DNA of 31,099 bases from JADCCX01 sp031378805 (GTDB taxonomy: Bacteria; Pseudomonadota; Alphaproteobacteria; Rhizobiales; Beijerinckiaceae): NCBI GenBank assembly GCA_031378805.1, contig JANNEO010000072.1, positions 1 through 31,099 of the forward strand. Reading direction: 5' to 3'. The translations under genes and the position numbers were made by a program. Of this stretch, positions 17,818 to 24,308 are shown piece by piece. The stretch's first letter is position 1; each line of letters opens with the position of its first letter. Below the pieces are notes generated by a model. That model searched no databases and had not been told where the DNA came from. It saw nothing but the letters and a program-made list of their open reading frames with translations.

Positions 17818-18330
17818 ATGACCGAAGCAGCTTCCGGCTCCAATCGAACCAAATGGATCGTCGCGGGCATCGTCGTCACGATGCTGGGTGTCACGGGCAT
17901 TTCTCTCGGCACCAATCTGGCGCGTGAGCGCAAGAAAGAGGCGGTCATGCAAGACAGCCTCGAACGCGTGGAAATCGTGAGTGGCGCTGCGACGCATGTC
18001 TTCCAGGCCGAGGTGATGAAGACGCCGGAGCAGCGGGCCAAGGGCCTGATGTTCCGCCAGTTCATGCCTGAAGATCGCGGGATGCTGTTTGATTTCGATC
18101 GGGAAGAACCGGTCACGATGTGGATGCGCAACACCTATATCCCTCTCGACATGGTGTTCATCCGCGCCAACGGCACCATCCATCGCATCCATGAACGGGC
18201 GCAGCCCTTGGACGAAACCACGATTGCAGCGGGGGCTCCAGTGCGCTTTGTGCTTGAGATTAACGCGGGTGTGGCAACCAAGCTGGGCTTGAAAGCGGGA
18301 GACCGCGTCAGGCATCCCCTGATCAAGTGA
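17818..18330 (+). CDS. DUF192 family membrane-anchored protein
   Basis: A 170-residue protein with one N-terminal membrane or uncleaved signal segment (about residues 12-32) and a DUF192 domain. The domain shows its conserved elements: E-V-M-K-T-P-E-Q-R-A-K-G-L-M-F-R, then D-R-G-M-L-F-D-F, then M-W-M-R-N-T-Y-I-P-L-D-M-V-F-I, and A-G-D-R-V at the end. The domain would lie in the periplasm. Function of the family is not established. ATG at 17818 is preceded by GAGGG; a TTG at 17776 is possible but would put charged residues before the membrane segment with no ribosome site. Confidence 0.9.
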   Translation: MTEAASGSNRTKWIVAGIVVTMLGVTGISLGTNLARERKKEAVMQDSLERVEIVSGAATHVFQAEVMKTPEQRAKGLMFRQFMPEDRGMLFDFDREEPVTMWMRNTYIPLDMVFIRANGTIHRIHERAQPLDETTIAAGAPVRFVLEINAGVATKLGLKAGDRVRHPLIK

Positions 18331-18409
18331 TTGCTTGTCCGCTCGGCATAAGAACGCTTGTGGTCTGCTTTCCCCCATGATACCCGCTGCGCATCAAGAC
18401 CGAAATGTC

Positions 18410-18486
<77 letters not shown>

Positions 18487-18533
18487 TTCGGTTTTCTTGA
18501 TCCCGAGTTGACGCACTCCTTCGAGATCAGCCG

Positions 18534-18839
18534 ATGAGCGCACGCATCTACCGCCCTGCCAAGACAGCCATGCAATCCGGATCCGCCAAGTCCACGCGCT
18601 GGCTGCTGGAATACGAGGCCGAGGCGGATCGTACGGTCGAGCCGCTGATGGGCTGGACATCAAGTGGCGACATGAACAGCCAGATCAAGTTGTGGTTCGA
18701 CAGCAAGGATGATGCTGTTGCCTATGCTACCCGCAACGGAATCGCCTTCCGTATCGAGGAGCCGCGCGAGGCTACCCACAAGGCCGTGTCCTATTCCGAC
18801 AATTTCAAGTTCACCCGTCAGGGCCAGTGGACGCATTGA
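18534..18839 (+). CDS. ETC complex I accessory subunit, NDUFS4-like
   Basis: A 101-residue protein of the family that includes the mitochondrial complex I 18-kDa subunit NDUFS4. Its bacterial homologues are found in alphaproteobacteria and associate with NADH:quinone oxidoreductase. Visible features are the N-terminal A-R-I-Y-R-P-A-K-T-A-M-Q-S-G, the central W-L-L-E-Y-E and M-G-W-T-S-S-G-D-M, then L-W-F-D-S-K-D-D-A-V-A-Y-A and the C-terminal Y-S-D-N-F. It is full length for the bacterial form. The nuo operon is not in the window, so the gene is encoded apart from the core complex. It lies 47 bp after tRNA-Pro. The Shine-Dalgarno sequence is weak. Confidence 0.92.
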   Translation: MSARIYRPAKTAMQSGSAKSTRWLLEYEAEADRTVEPLMGWTSSGDMNSQIKLWFDSKDDAVAYATRNGIAFRIEEPREATHKAVSYSDNFKFTRQGQWTH

Positions 18840-18880
18840 GCTGCGGGTTCCGTCTTCCATAGGACGACGTTGCACTGCCA

Positions 18881-19007
18881 TTGTGCGTCCTTCGAGGCTC
18901 CTACGCTTCGCTACATCGCACCTCAGGATGAGGACTGATGGGTCTTGCAAGGCACATGTTTCCTCATCCTGAGGTGCGAGCGATAGCGAGCCTCGAAGGA
19001 CGCACAA
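18881..19007. repeat. Large intergenic inverted repeat (palindromic element)
   Basis: The outer arms are 20-bp perfect: 18881-18900 pairs with 18988-19007 (TTGTGCGTCCTTCGAGGCTC and its complement). Inner arms CGCACCTCAGGATGAGGA (18917-18934) and its complement (18961-18978) add 18 bp. A 26-nt loop remains, and a less conserved stretch separates the two arm segments. The right copy reads as a compact unit (GTGCGTCCTTCGAGGCTCGC ... GCACCTCAGGATGAGG). It fills most of the 252-bp gap between the NDUFS4-like gene and tRNA-Arg and shares its ends with the element at 30508-30653. Confidence 0.85.
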
Positions 19008-19091
19008 CAGCCGTGCAGCACGACCCATGGGACGGTGGACCAGCATCTCGCTTGACGCCCCGGCCCCAGCGACTAGAGAATTCCGTCCGTC

Positions 19092-19168
19092 GGTCCCATA
19101 GCTCAGCTGGATAGAGCAACTGCCTTCTAAGCAGTAGGTCGCTGGTTCGAATCCAGCTGGGGCCGCCA
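19092..19168 (+). tRNA. tRNA-Arg (anticodon UCU)
   Basis: A 77-nt cloverleaf. Acceptor arms GGTCCCA and TGGGGCC pair over 7 bp with one G-U, the D-arm is AGCTCAGCTGGATAGAGC, the anticodon stem ACTGC/GCAGT encloses CTTCTAA (anticodon TCT), and the T-arm is CTGGTTCGAATCCAG. Discriminator G and an encoded CCA end at 19168. It decodes the rare AGA codon. Confidence 0.97.
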
Positions 19169-19214
19169 ATCTGGCTCAGGCCACGCACCCTTGCGAGAAG
19201 AGAAGGATTTGCAG

Positions 19215-20942
19215 TTGGCCCTGGCCTCGCTTCCCGATGATGCCGCCCTCACGACGCGCCTCTCTGCGGCCGCCGAGCGCTGGCTGGGCTGGCTGACCTT
19301 GTCGCATGGCCGGGCGGCGGCTGCGTTGATCGCGCTGTCTCTCCTGTTGTTCACGCCAGGGCTGTTTTCGCTCCAGCCCATGGACCGCGACGAGCCACGC
19401 TTTGCGCAGGCCACGAAGCAGATGGTGGAAACGCGGGATTTCGTGGATATCCGTTTCCAGGATGAGGCCCGGCACAAGAAGCCGGTCGGCATCTATTGGT
19501 TGCAATCCGCGAGCGTGTCTGTGGCAAGGGCGTTGAACGCGCCCGATGCCTTGCGCACCATCGGCTATTATCGCCTGCCATCCTGGCTTGCAGCCATTGG
19601 ATCGGTGCTTCTGCTGTATTGGGGAGCGCTGGCCTTCCTGTCGCGCCGCGGTGCTTTCGTCGCTGCCGCATTGATGGCATCGACCGTCCTGATTGGTGTG
19701 GAGGCCCGGTTGGCCAAGACGGATGCTGCGCTGCTCTTCACCTGCCTCGTCGGCTTCGCGGTGCTCTCACGTCTGTGGTTCTCCGCCGTCAGCCCGCAGA
19801 CCGCGCAACCTTTGACCCGGCTGAACGTCTGGTTCTTCTGGATCGCCATGGGAGCGGGTGTGCTGATCAAGGGGCCGATCACGCCGATGATCGTCTTCAT
19901 TCCGGCGCTGGCCTTGTCGCTGCGGGAGCGATCAGGCCGCTGGCTGCTTCCCCTGCGGCCATGGCTCGGCCTGCTGATCGTGGCTGTCATGGCTGCGCCC
20001 TGGCTTGTCGCCATCGCGCTCAAGACGGGGGGATCCTTCTTCGCGGACAGTGTCGGCAAGGACATGCTTGGCAAGGTTGGCCAGGGGCAGGAGCGCCACT
20101 GGGGGCCGCCGGGCCTCTACGCCACGCTGTTCTGGGCCACGGCCTGGCCGCTGGCGGTGTTCATGGCGCTGGCCTTTCGCTTTACCTGGCGTGAGCGCCG
20201 GGACGACGCGGTGGCGTTCCTTCTGGCTTGGATCATCCCATGCTGGGTCATCTTCGAGGTGGTGCAGACCAAGCTGCCGCACTACGTCCTGCCGCTCTAT
20301 CCCGCCATTGCCGTGCTCGCCGTGATGGCTGTGGAGCGCGATGGCATCCCCTTCGGCTGGCGATCCGCGAAAGCGGTGTCGGCGCTGGCGTTGCTCGTGC
20401 CCACGCTGCTGCTGGTCGCAGGGATCGGTGGATTCTGGTACCTTGATCGGGGGCTGCCATGGCTCGCACTGCCGTTCCTGCTGATGGCCGCAGCCTTGGC
20501 CTTTGTGGCGATGCGGGCACTGCATCGGGCGGAACCGATGGCTGGCGCGGCATTGCTTGTTGCGTCCGCCCTGAGCCTCACGGTCGCGGCCTATCCCTTC
20601 GGGATGCCGCAGCTTCAGGCTATCAACCTGTCGAAGCGTTTGGCACAGGCTGCAAGCGAGGTTGCCTGCACCGCACCACGCTACGCAAGCGCCGGTTACA
20701 ATGAACCCAGCCTGGTGTTTCTGACGGACACGGAGATTGTTCTGGTGGACGGCAGCACTGCCGCTGCCATTTTCGCTGCCCCCGGTTGCGGCATCGCCTT
20801 CGTGGAGCAACGCCATCAGGCGGGCTTTGACGCTGGCCTTGCAGCTGTTGCGGACAAGCCGAGTTTGCGTGGCCGGGTGAAGGGCCTCAACATCAATTCC
20901 GGTCGGATGCTCGATATTGGTGTCTACGGCCGCGAGAAATAG
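19215..20942 (+). CDS. Glycosyltransferase family 39 / ArnT-like membrane protein
   Basis: A roughly 575-residue polytopic inner-membrane protein of the ArnT/PMT superfamily, which transfers sugars from polyprenyl-phosphate carriers on the periplasmic side. After the first membrane helix comes M-D-R-D59-E60-P-R-F-A-Q, the acidic catalytic loop typical of the family, then R-F-Q-D-E-A-R-H-K-K-P-V-G-I-Y-W-L. About ten to twelve hydrophobic helices follow, and a small soluble periplasmic domain occupies the last ~110 residues. The start is uncertain: no ATG is near. TTG at 19215 is 8 nt after AGAAGG; TTG at 19191 or 19209 are alternatives. It begins 46 bp after tRNA-Arg. Acceptor (lipid A, glycan or protein) is unknown; no arn genes are nearby. 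Confidence 0.88.
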   Translation: MALASLPDDAALTTRLSAAAERWLGWLTLSHGRAAAALIALSLLLFTPGLFSLQPMDRDEPRFAQATKQMVETRDFVDIRFQDEARHKKPVGIYWLQSASVSVARALNAPDALRTIGYYRLPSWLAAIGSVLLLYWGALAFLSRRGAFVAAALMASTVLIGVEARLAKTDAALLFTCLVGFAVLSRLWFSAVSPQTAQPLTRLNVWFFWIAMGAGVLIKGPITPMIVFIPALALSLRERSGRWLLPLRPWLGLLIVAVMAAPWLVAIALKTGGSFFADSVGKDMLGKVGQGQERHWGPPGLYATLFWATAWPLAVFMALAFRFTWRERRDDAVAFLLAWIIPCWVIFEVVQTKLPHYVLPLYPAIAVLAVMAVERDGIPFGWRSAKAVSALALLVPTLLLVAGIGGFWYLDRGLPWLALPFLLMAAALAFVAMRALHRAEPMAGAALLVASALSLTVAAYPFGMPQLQAINLSKRLAQAASEVACTAPRYASAGYNEPSLVFLTDTEIVLVDGSTAAAIFAAPGCGIAFVEQRHQAGFDAGLAAVADKPSLRGRVKGLNINSGRMLDIGVYGREK

Positions 20943-20953
20943 CCGCGAAAACA

Positions 20954-20967
20954 GTTGCACGCGCAAC
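20954..20967. promoter_or_regulatory. Candidate operator palindrome upstream of the FAD monooxygenase
   Basis: GTTGC (20954-20958) and GCAAC (20963-20967) form a perfect inverted repeat around ACGC, 24 bp upstream of the ATG. It overlaps a TTGCAC sequence that could serve as a -35 box. The form suits a small dimeric repressor, but no regulator gene is adjacent. Confidence 0.3.
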
Positions 20968-20991
20968 CATTTCTGCCATTAGGTCCATGGG

Positions 20992-22590
20992 ATGTCGGGC
21001 CGCAAGACGATCTACCAGTATGGCTATCGGCGCTCCTCCGATCAGGACAGGGCGGGTCCGGCGCATCATCCTGTTGTGATCGTCGGCGCAGGGCCGGTTG
21101 GCTTGTCGCTTGCGGTCGATCTGGCGCAACGCGGTATTGCGGTGGTGCTGCTGGACGATGCCGACCGCATCGGCGAGGGCAGCCGTGCCATCTGTTTCGC
21201 CAAGAAAACGCTGGAGATTTTTGATCGCCTGCACTGCGCCGCACCCATGCTCGACAAGGGCGTGCGCTGGTCGGTGGGACGAGTGTTCCAGGGCGAGGAT
21301 GAGCTCTACAGCTTCGACCTGCTGCCCGAGACAGGCCACAAGATGCCGGCCTTCATCAACCTGCAACAATACTATGTCGAGGGCTTCCTCGTCGAACGCG
21401 TGGCAGACTTGCCGATGATTGACCTGCGCTGGCGCAACAGGGTCAGCGCCGTCACCCGCCATCCCGACCATGTCCGATTGACGATCGATACGCCGGACGG
21501 CTGCTATCACCTTACGGCAGACTGGCTGATTGCTTGCGATGGTGCCCGCTCGCCCGCTCGCACCATGCTGGGGCTGGATTTCGCTGGCGAGGTCTTCGAA
21601 GACCAATTCCTGATCGCCGATGTGAAGATGACGGCGGATTATCCGGTGGAGCGCCGGTTCTGGTTCGAGCCCCCCTTCCATGCAGGTCAGTCCGCCCTCC
21701 TGCACAAGCAGCCCGATGATATCTGGCGAATTGACCTCCAGCTTGGGCGGGATGCCGATGCAGAAGCGGAAAAGCGCCCTGAAACCGTGCTACCGAGAAT
21801 TGCCCGTATGCTCGGCCATGGCGATTTCACATTGGAATGGGTGTCGATCTACAAATTCCAGTGTCGACGGTTGGAGCGCTTCGTGCATGACAGGGTGATC
21901 TTCGCGGGCGACAGTGCGCATCAGGTGTCTCCCTTCGGAGCGCGAGGGGCCAATTCCGGCGTACAGGATGCCCAGAACCTGGCATGGAAACTGGCGCTGA
22001 TCGTGAAAGGCCTGGCTCCCGCCCCGCTGATCCGGACCTATGATACGGAGCGGTCGGAAGCGGCTGACGAGAACATCCTCAATTCGACCAGGGCTACGGA
22101 TTTCCTGGCACCGCACTCGGATGCCGAAAAGATGCTGCGCAACGCTGCCCTGACCCTCGCGCGCCACACCGCCTTTGCCAAGCGTATGGTCAATTCCGGG
22201 CGCCTTTCATTACCGACGGCCTATGCCGACAGCCCGCTCTCGACAGCGGATGATGCGCAGTGGGAGGGCGGTATCCTGCCCGGCGCACCCATTCCGGATG
22301 CCCCTGTGCAGCAAGCGCACGCGCGGCCTGCCCACCTGACGGAAGTGCTTGGACAGGATTTCACGCTGCTGCATGACGCAGGTGCTTTTGTTCTGCCTGA
22401 AGAAGAGGGGCTGAAATCCCTGGCGCTTGGCCGCGATATCCGTGATCCCGAAGGACTCCTACGCAGCCGGTTCGCCCTGGCAGAGGGCAACGGCTATCTG
22501 ATCCGTCCCGACGGGCATGTTGCGGCGCGATTTGCGACTCTTGGGCGGGACAATGTCGTCGCTGCATTGCAGCGGGCGAGGGGAGGATGA
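20992..22590 (+). CDS. FAD-dependent monooxygenase (aromatic hydroxylase type)
   Basis: A 532-residue flavoprotein of the group A aromatic hydroxylases (relatives of MhpA and phenol hydroxylases), which use NAD(P)H and O2 to hydroxylate aromatic rings. The three FAD/NAD(P)H fingerprints are present: G32-A-G-P-V-G37, C-D183-G in A-C-D-G-A-R-S-P-A, and F-A-G-D307-S-A-H-Q-V-S-P-F-G-A-R-G. A thioredoxin-like C-terminal tail of about 100 residues follows, as in many members. No ring-cleavage or aromatic transport genes are adjacent, so the substrate is unknown. ATG at 20992 has only a weak ribosome site. The stop is at the start of the DUF2783 gene, a partner often seen with such enzymes. Confidence 0.92.
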   Translation: MSGRKTIYQYGYRRSSDQDRAGPAHHPVVIVGAGPVGLSLAVDLAQRGIAVVLLDDADRIGEGSRAICFAKKTLEIFDRLHCAAPMLDKGVRWSVGRVFQGEDELYSFDLLPETGHKMPAFINLQQYYVEGFLVERVADLPMIDLRWRNRVSAVTRHPDHVRLTIDTPDGCYHLTADWLIACDGARSPARTMLGLDFAGEVFEDQFLIADVKMTADYPVERRFWFEPPFHAGQSALLHKQPDDIWRIDLQLGRDADAEAEKRPETVLPRIARMLGHGDFTLEWVSIYKFQCRRLERFVHDRVIFAGDSAHQVSPFGARGANSGVQDAQNLAWKLALIVKGLAPAPLIRTYDTERSEAADENILNSTRATDFLAPHSDAEKMLRNAALTLARHTAFAKRMVNSGRLSLPTAYADSPLSTADDAQWEGGILPGAPIPDAPVQQAHARPAHLTEVLGQDFTLLHDAGAFVLPEEEGLKSLALGRDIRDPEGLLRSRFALAEGNGYLIRPDGHVAARFATLGRDNVVAALQRARGG

Positions 22591-22592
22591 GT

Positions 22593-22787
22593 ATGCCTCA
22601 TGCGCGGCTGATGACCGAGAACCGCCTGGCTGATCCAGATGCAGCGTTCCGCCTGCTTGTCGATGCGCACCGGGCGTTGCCGGAGCAAGAGAGCCTGATG
22701 CTGAACGCCAAGCTCGTTCTCCTGCTCGCAAACCACATCGGTGACATCGCTGTGTTGAAAGAAGCACTGGATGTCGCCCGGAGATAA
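22593..22787 (+). CDS. Small DUF2783 family protein
   Basis: A 64-residue acidic, helical protein matching the DUF2783 family, with D-P-D-A-A-F-R-L-L-V-D-A-H-R and L-N-A-K-L-V-L-L-L-A-N-H-I-G-D as the conserved core. Function is not established, but family members are commonly encoded next to FAD-dependent aromatic hydroxylases, as here. ATG at 22593 lies 6 nt after GGAGG. An ATG at 22587 overlaps the hydroxylase stop (ATGA) and adds two residues; the ribosome site favours the second ATG. Either way translation is coupled to the monooxygenase. Confidence 0.85.
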   Translation: MPHARLMTENRLADPDAAFRLLVDAHRALPEQESLMLNAKLVLLLANHIGDIAVLKEALDVARR

Positions 22788-22846
22788 TGGGTCCGATCTT
22801 GCCGCCTGCGGTGGCGGTGCGGGCCAATTCCCGCTAGACCACTGCC

Positions 22847-23389
22847 ATGCGTCGCACATTCTACTTCCTTATCCTTGGCTGCATCGCGCTCATCTGGCTG
22901 GGCCACCGCATGAGGCTTGCCATGGAGCGCCTGGTGACGGGCACGCCTGGTGACCATGCGCTGGACATGCGCTTCTTCGGCTATGGTGTCGAAGAGGTCA
23001 GTGGTTATTTCGAGCGGTTGGGCAGCGAGAAGCGCAAGGACTATCTGCGCATCCAGACGCGCATCGAGCTGGCCTTCATTGTGGCCTATGGCATCTCGGG
23101 TGCTGCATTGGGCATGTGGACATCATCGGCGCTGGCTGCCGAGAAATGGACGCTTGCCTCTTGGGTGCCATTCCTCGGCGGGTTGCTGATTGCGACAGGC
23201 GCGTTGGTGGATCTCGACGAGGGCAGCGCCATCCGCAAGCTGCTGAAGAGCTATCCCCGCATCGAGGCAGGCGACGTCGCCCGTGCGTCGAAGGCGACCC
23301 GGTTGAAATGGCTGTGCATCTTCGTCGGCCTCGCCCTCGTGCTTGCGGGTGCCCTTCTCGCAATCATCGCAAAACTGAAGGGCGCTTGA
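22847..23389 (+). CDS. Uncharacterised membrane protein, four predicted helices
   Basis: A 180-residue protein I do not recognise. It has a basic N-terminus (M-R-R-T), a membrane helix at about residues 5-20, and a hydrophilic stretch with F-F-G-Y-G-V-E-E-V and Y-F-E-R-L-G-S-E-K-R-K-D-Y. Three more hydrophobic helices follow at about 73-95, 103-122 and 153-175, ending with a basic tail. The cytoplasmic loop between helices 3 and 4 carries L-L-K-S-Y-P-R. No catalytic motif is visible. It lies 59 bp after the DUF2783 gene with no clear ribosome site before the ATG, so it may have its own short or leaderless message. Codon use is like its neighbours, supporting a real gene. Confidence 0.75.
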   Translation: MRRTFYFLILGCIALIWLGHRMRLAMERLVTGTPGDHALDMRFFGYGVEEVSGYFERLGSEKRKDYLRIQTRIELAFIVAYGISGAALGMWTSSALAAEKWTLASWVPFLGGLLIATGALVDLDEGSAIRKLLKSYPRIEAGDVARASKATRLKWLCIFVGLALVLAGALLAIIAKLKGA

Positions 23390-23431
23390 CGGACGATGTT
23401 TTGACCTGAAGGTCACTCCAACGGGAGTTTT

Positions 23432-23551
23432 CCCTTGCCTTCCTGGTCTTCTTGCGGCAAGGGGACGCTTCCTGATCGCCCGGCCAGTTAGGGCTGCCGC
23501 GGCGATCTTTGTCGTTCTTTCGGGAACTTCGGCCAGAAACGCTTGTTTCTG
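23432..23551 (+). promoter_or_regulatory. Structured 5' leader of rpmI-rplT
   Basis: Three consecutive stem-loops precede rpmI. CCCTTGCC (23432-23439) pairs with GGCAAGGG (23456-23463). GATCGCCCGGC (23474-23484) pairs with GCCGcGGCGATC (23496-23507) with one bulged base. CAGAAAC (23534-23540) pairs with GTTTCTG (23545-23551) around GCTT. The second, GC-rich stem is followed by TTTGTCGTTCTTT, so it could act as an attenuator. Feedback control by L20 is known for this operon in other bacteria; here it is inference from position and structure. Confidence 0.5.
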
Positions 23552-23575
23552 CGCCACAACTGATACGAGAGCAAA

Positions 23576-23779
23576 ATGCCCAAACTGAAGACCCACTCGG
23601 GCGCAAAGAAGCGCTTCAAAGTGACGGCCACCGGCAAGGTCAAGTACCAGCAGACCGGCAAGCGTCACGGAATGATCAAGCGGACCAAGAAGCAGATCCG
23701 GGACCATCGCGGAACTCGCGTCCTGTTCAAGACGGACGGTGACAATGTCATCCGTTTCCGTCTTCCGAACTCACGCTAA
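23576..23779 (+). CDS. rpmI: 50S ribosomal protein L35 (bL35)
   Basis: A 67-residue, strongly basic protein with the invariant N-terminus M-P-K-L-K-T-H-S-G-A-K-K-R-F, the G-K-R-H-G-M-I-K-R-T-K-K-Q-I-R motif and a short C-terminal R-F-R-L-P-N-S-R. Length is normal for bL35, which sits in the core of the large ribosomal subunit. A GAGAG ribosome site lies about 5 nt before the ATG. It is followed 27 bp later by rplT. infC is not upstream; the preceding gene is an unrelated membrane protein. Confidence 0.99.
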   Translation: MPKLKTHSGAKKRFKVTATGKVKYQQTGKRHGMIKRTKKQIRDHRGTRVLFKTDGDNVIRFRLPNSR

Positions 23780-23806
23780 CGCCAACCGCACCCGAGGAGC
23801 AAACAC

Positions 23807-24157
23807 ATGGCTCGCGTCAAACGGGGCGTTACCGCCCACGCCAAGCACAAGAAGACACTCAAGGCCGCAAAGGGCTTTTACGGTCGCCGAAAGAACACCA
23901 TCCGCGCTGCCAAGGCTGCCGTCGATCGCTCGATGCAGTGGGCAACCAAGGATCGCCGAATCAAGAAGCGCAATTTCCGCGGGTTGTGGATACAGCGCAT
24001 CAACGCCGCCGTGCGCGAGCACGGCCTGACCTACTCCACCTTCATCGGCGGCCTTATCAAGGCTGGCGTTGAGGTGGATCGCAAGATGCTCGCCGCCATC
24101 GCCATGGCGGAACCGGCAGCCTTTGCCGCTTTCATCGAGAAGGCAAAAGCTGCTTGA
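23807..24157 (+). CDS. rplT: 50S ribosomal protein L20 (bL20)
   Basis: A 116-residue basic protein beginning M-A-R-V-K-R-G-V-T-A-H-A-K-H-K-K, with the central Y-G-R-R-K-N-T-I-R-A-A-K and R-R-I-K-K-R-N-F-R motifs of bL20. It binds 23S rRNA early in 50S assembly and, in several bacteria, represses its own operon. A strong GAGGAG site precedes the ATG. The last gene of the rpmI-rplT pair, it is followed by a clear intrinsic terminator. Confidence 0.99.
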   Translation: MARVKRGVTAHAKHKKTLKAAKGFYGRRKNTIRAAKAAVDRSMQWATKDRRIKKRNFRGLWIQRINAAVREHGLTYSTFIGGLIKAGVEVDRKMLAAIAMAEPAAFAAFIEKAKAA

Positions 24158-24216
24158 AGAGATTGGCATTTTGAAGAACTTGGCTGCTTGATCAGCCAGC
24201 AGCAGTTGCAATGAAC

Positions 24217-24244
24217 AAAGGGTGCTGGCGACAGCGCCCTTTTT
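24217..24244 (+). terminator. Intrinsic terminator of rpmI-rplT
   Basis: AAAGGGTGCTG (24217-24227) pairs with CAGCGCCCTTT (24232-24242) around a GCGA loop, 11 bp with one G-U, followed by a run of five T. A smaller hairpin, TGGCTG (24181-24186) with CAGCCA (24193-24198), precedes it. Confidence 0.9.
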
Positions 24245-24308
24245 CTTTGGTGTCAATTGCGACCAGGCTGACGTGCAGTGACTTTGTTCGCTGCCAGCAA
24301 GGAAAGTC

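Noticed and set aside
18660..19492. Minus-strand frames with GFEPATYCLEGSCS, WIRTSDLLLRRQLLYP and LDSNQRPTA
   Set aside because: These are antisense readings of tRNA-Arg(UCU) in different frames, another classic spurious ORF.
22795..22846. tRNA-like look of the spacer (GGTCTAGCGGG on the minus strand)
   Set aside because: No acceptor, anticodon or T-arm can be folded; only short GC-rich hairpins are present.
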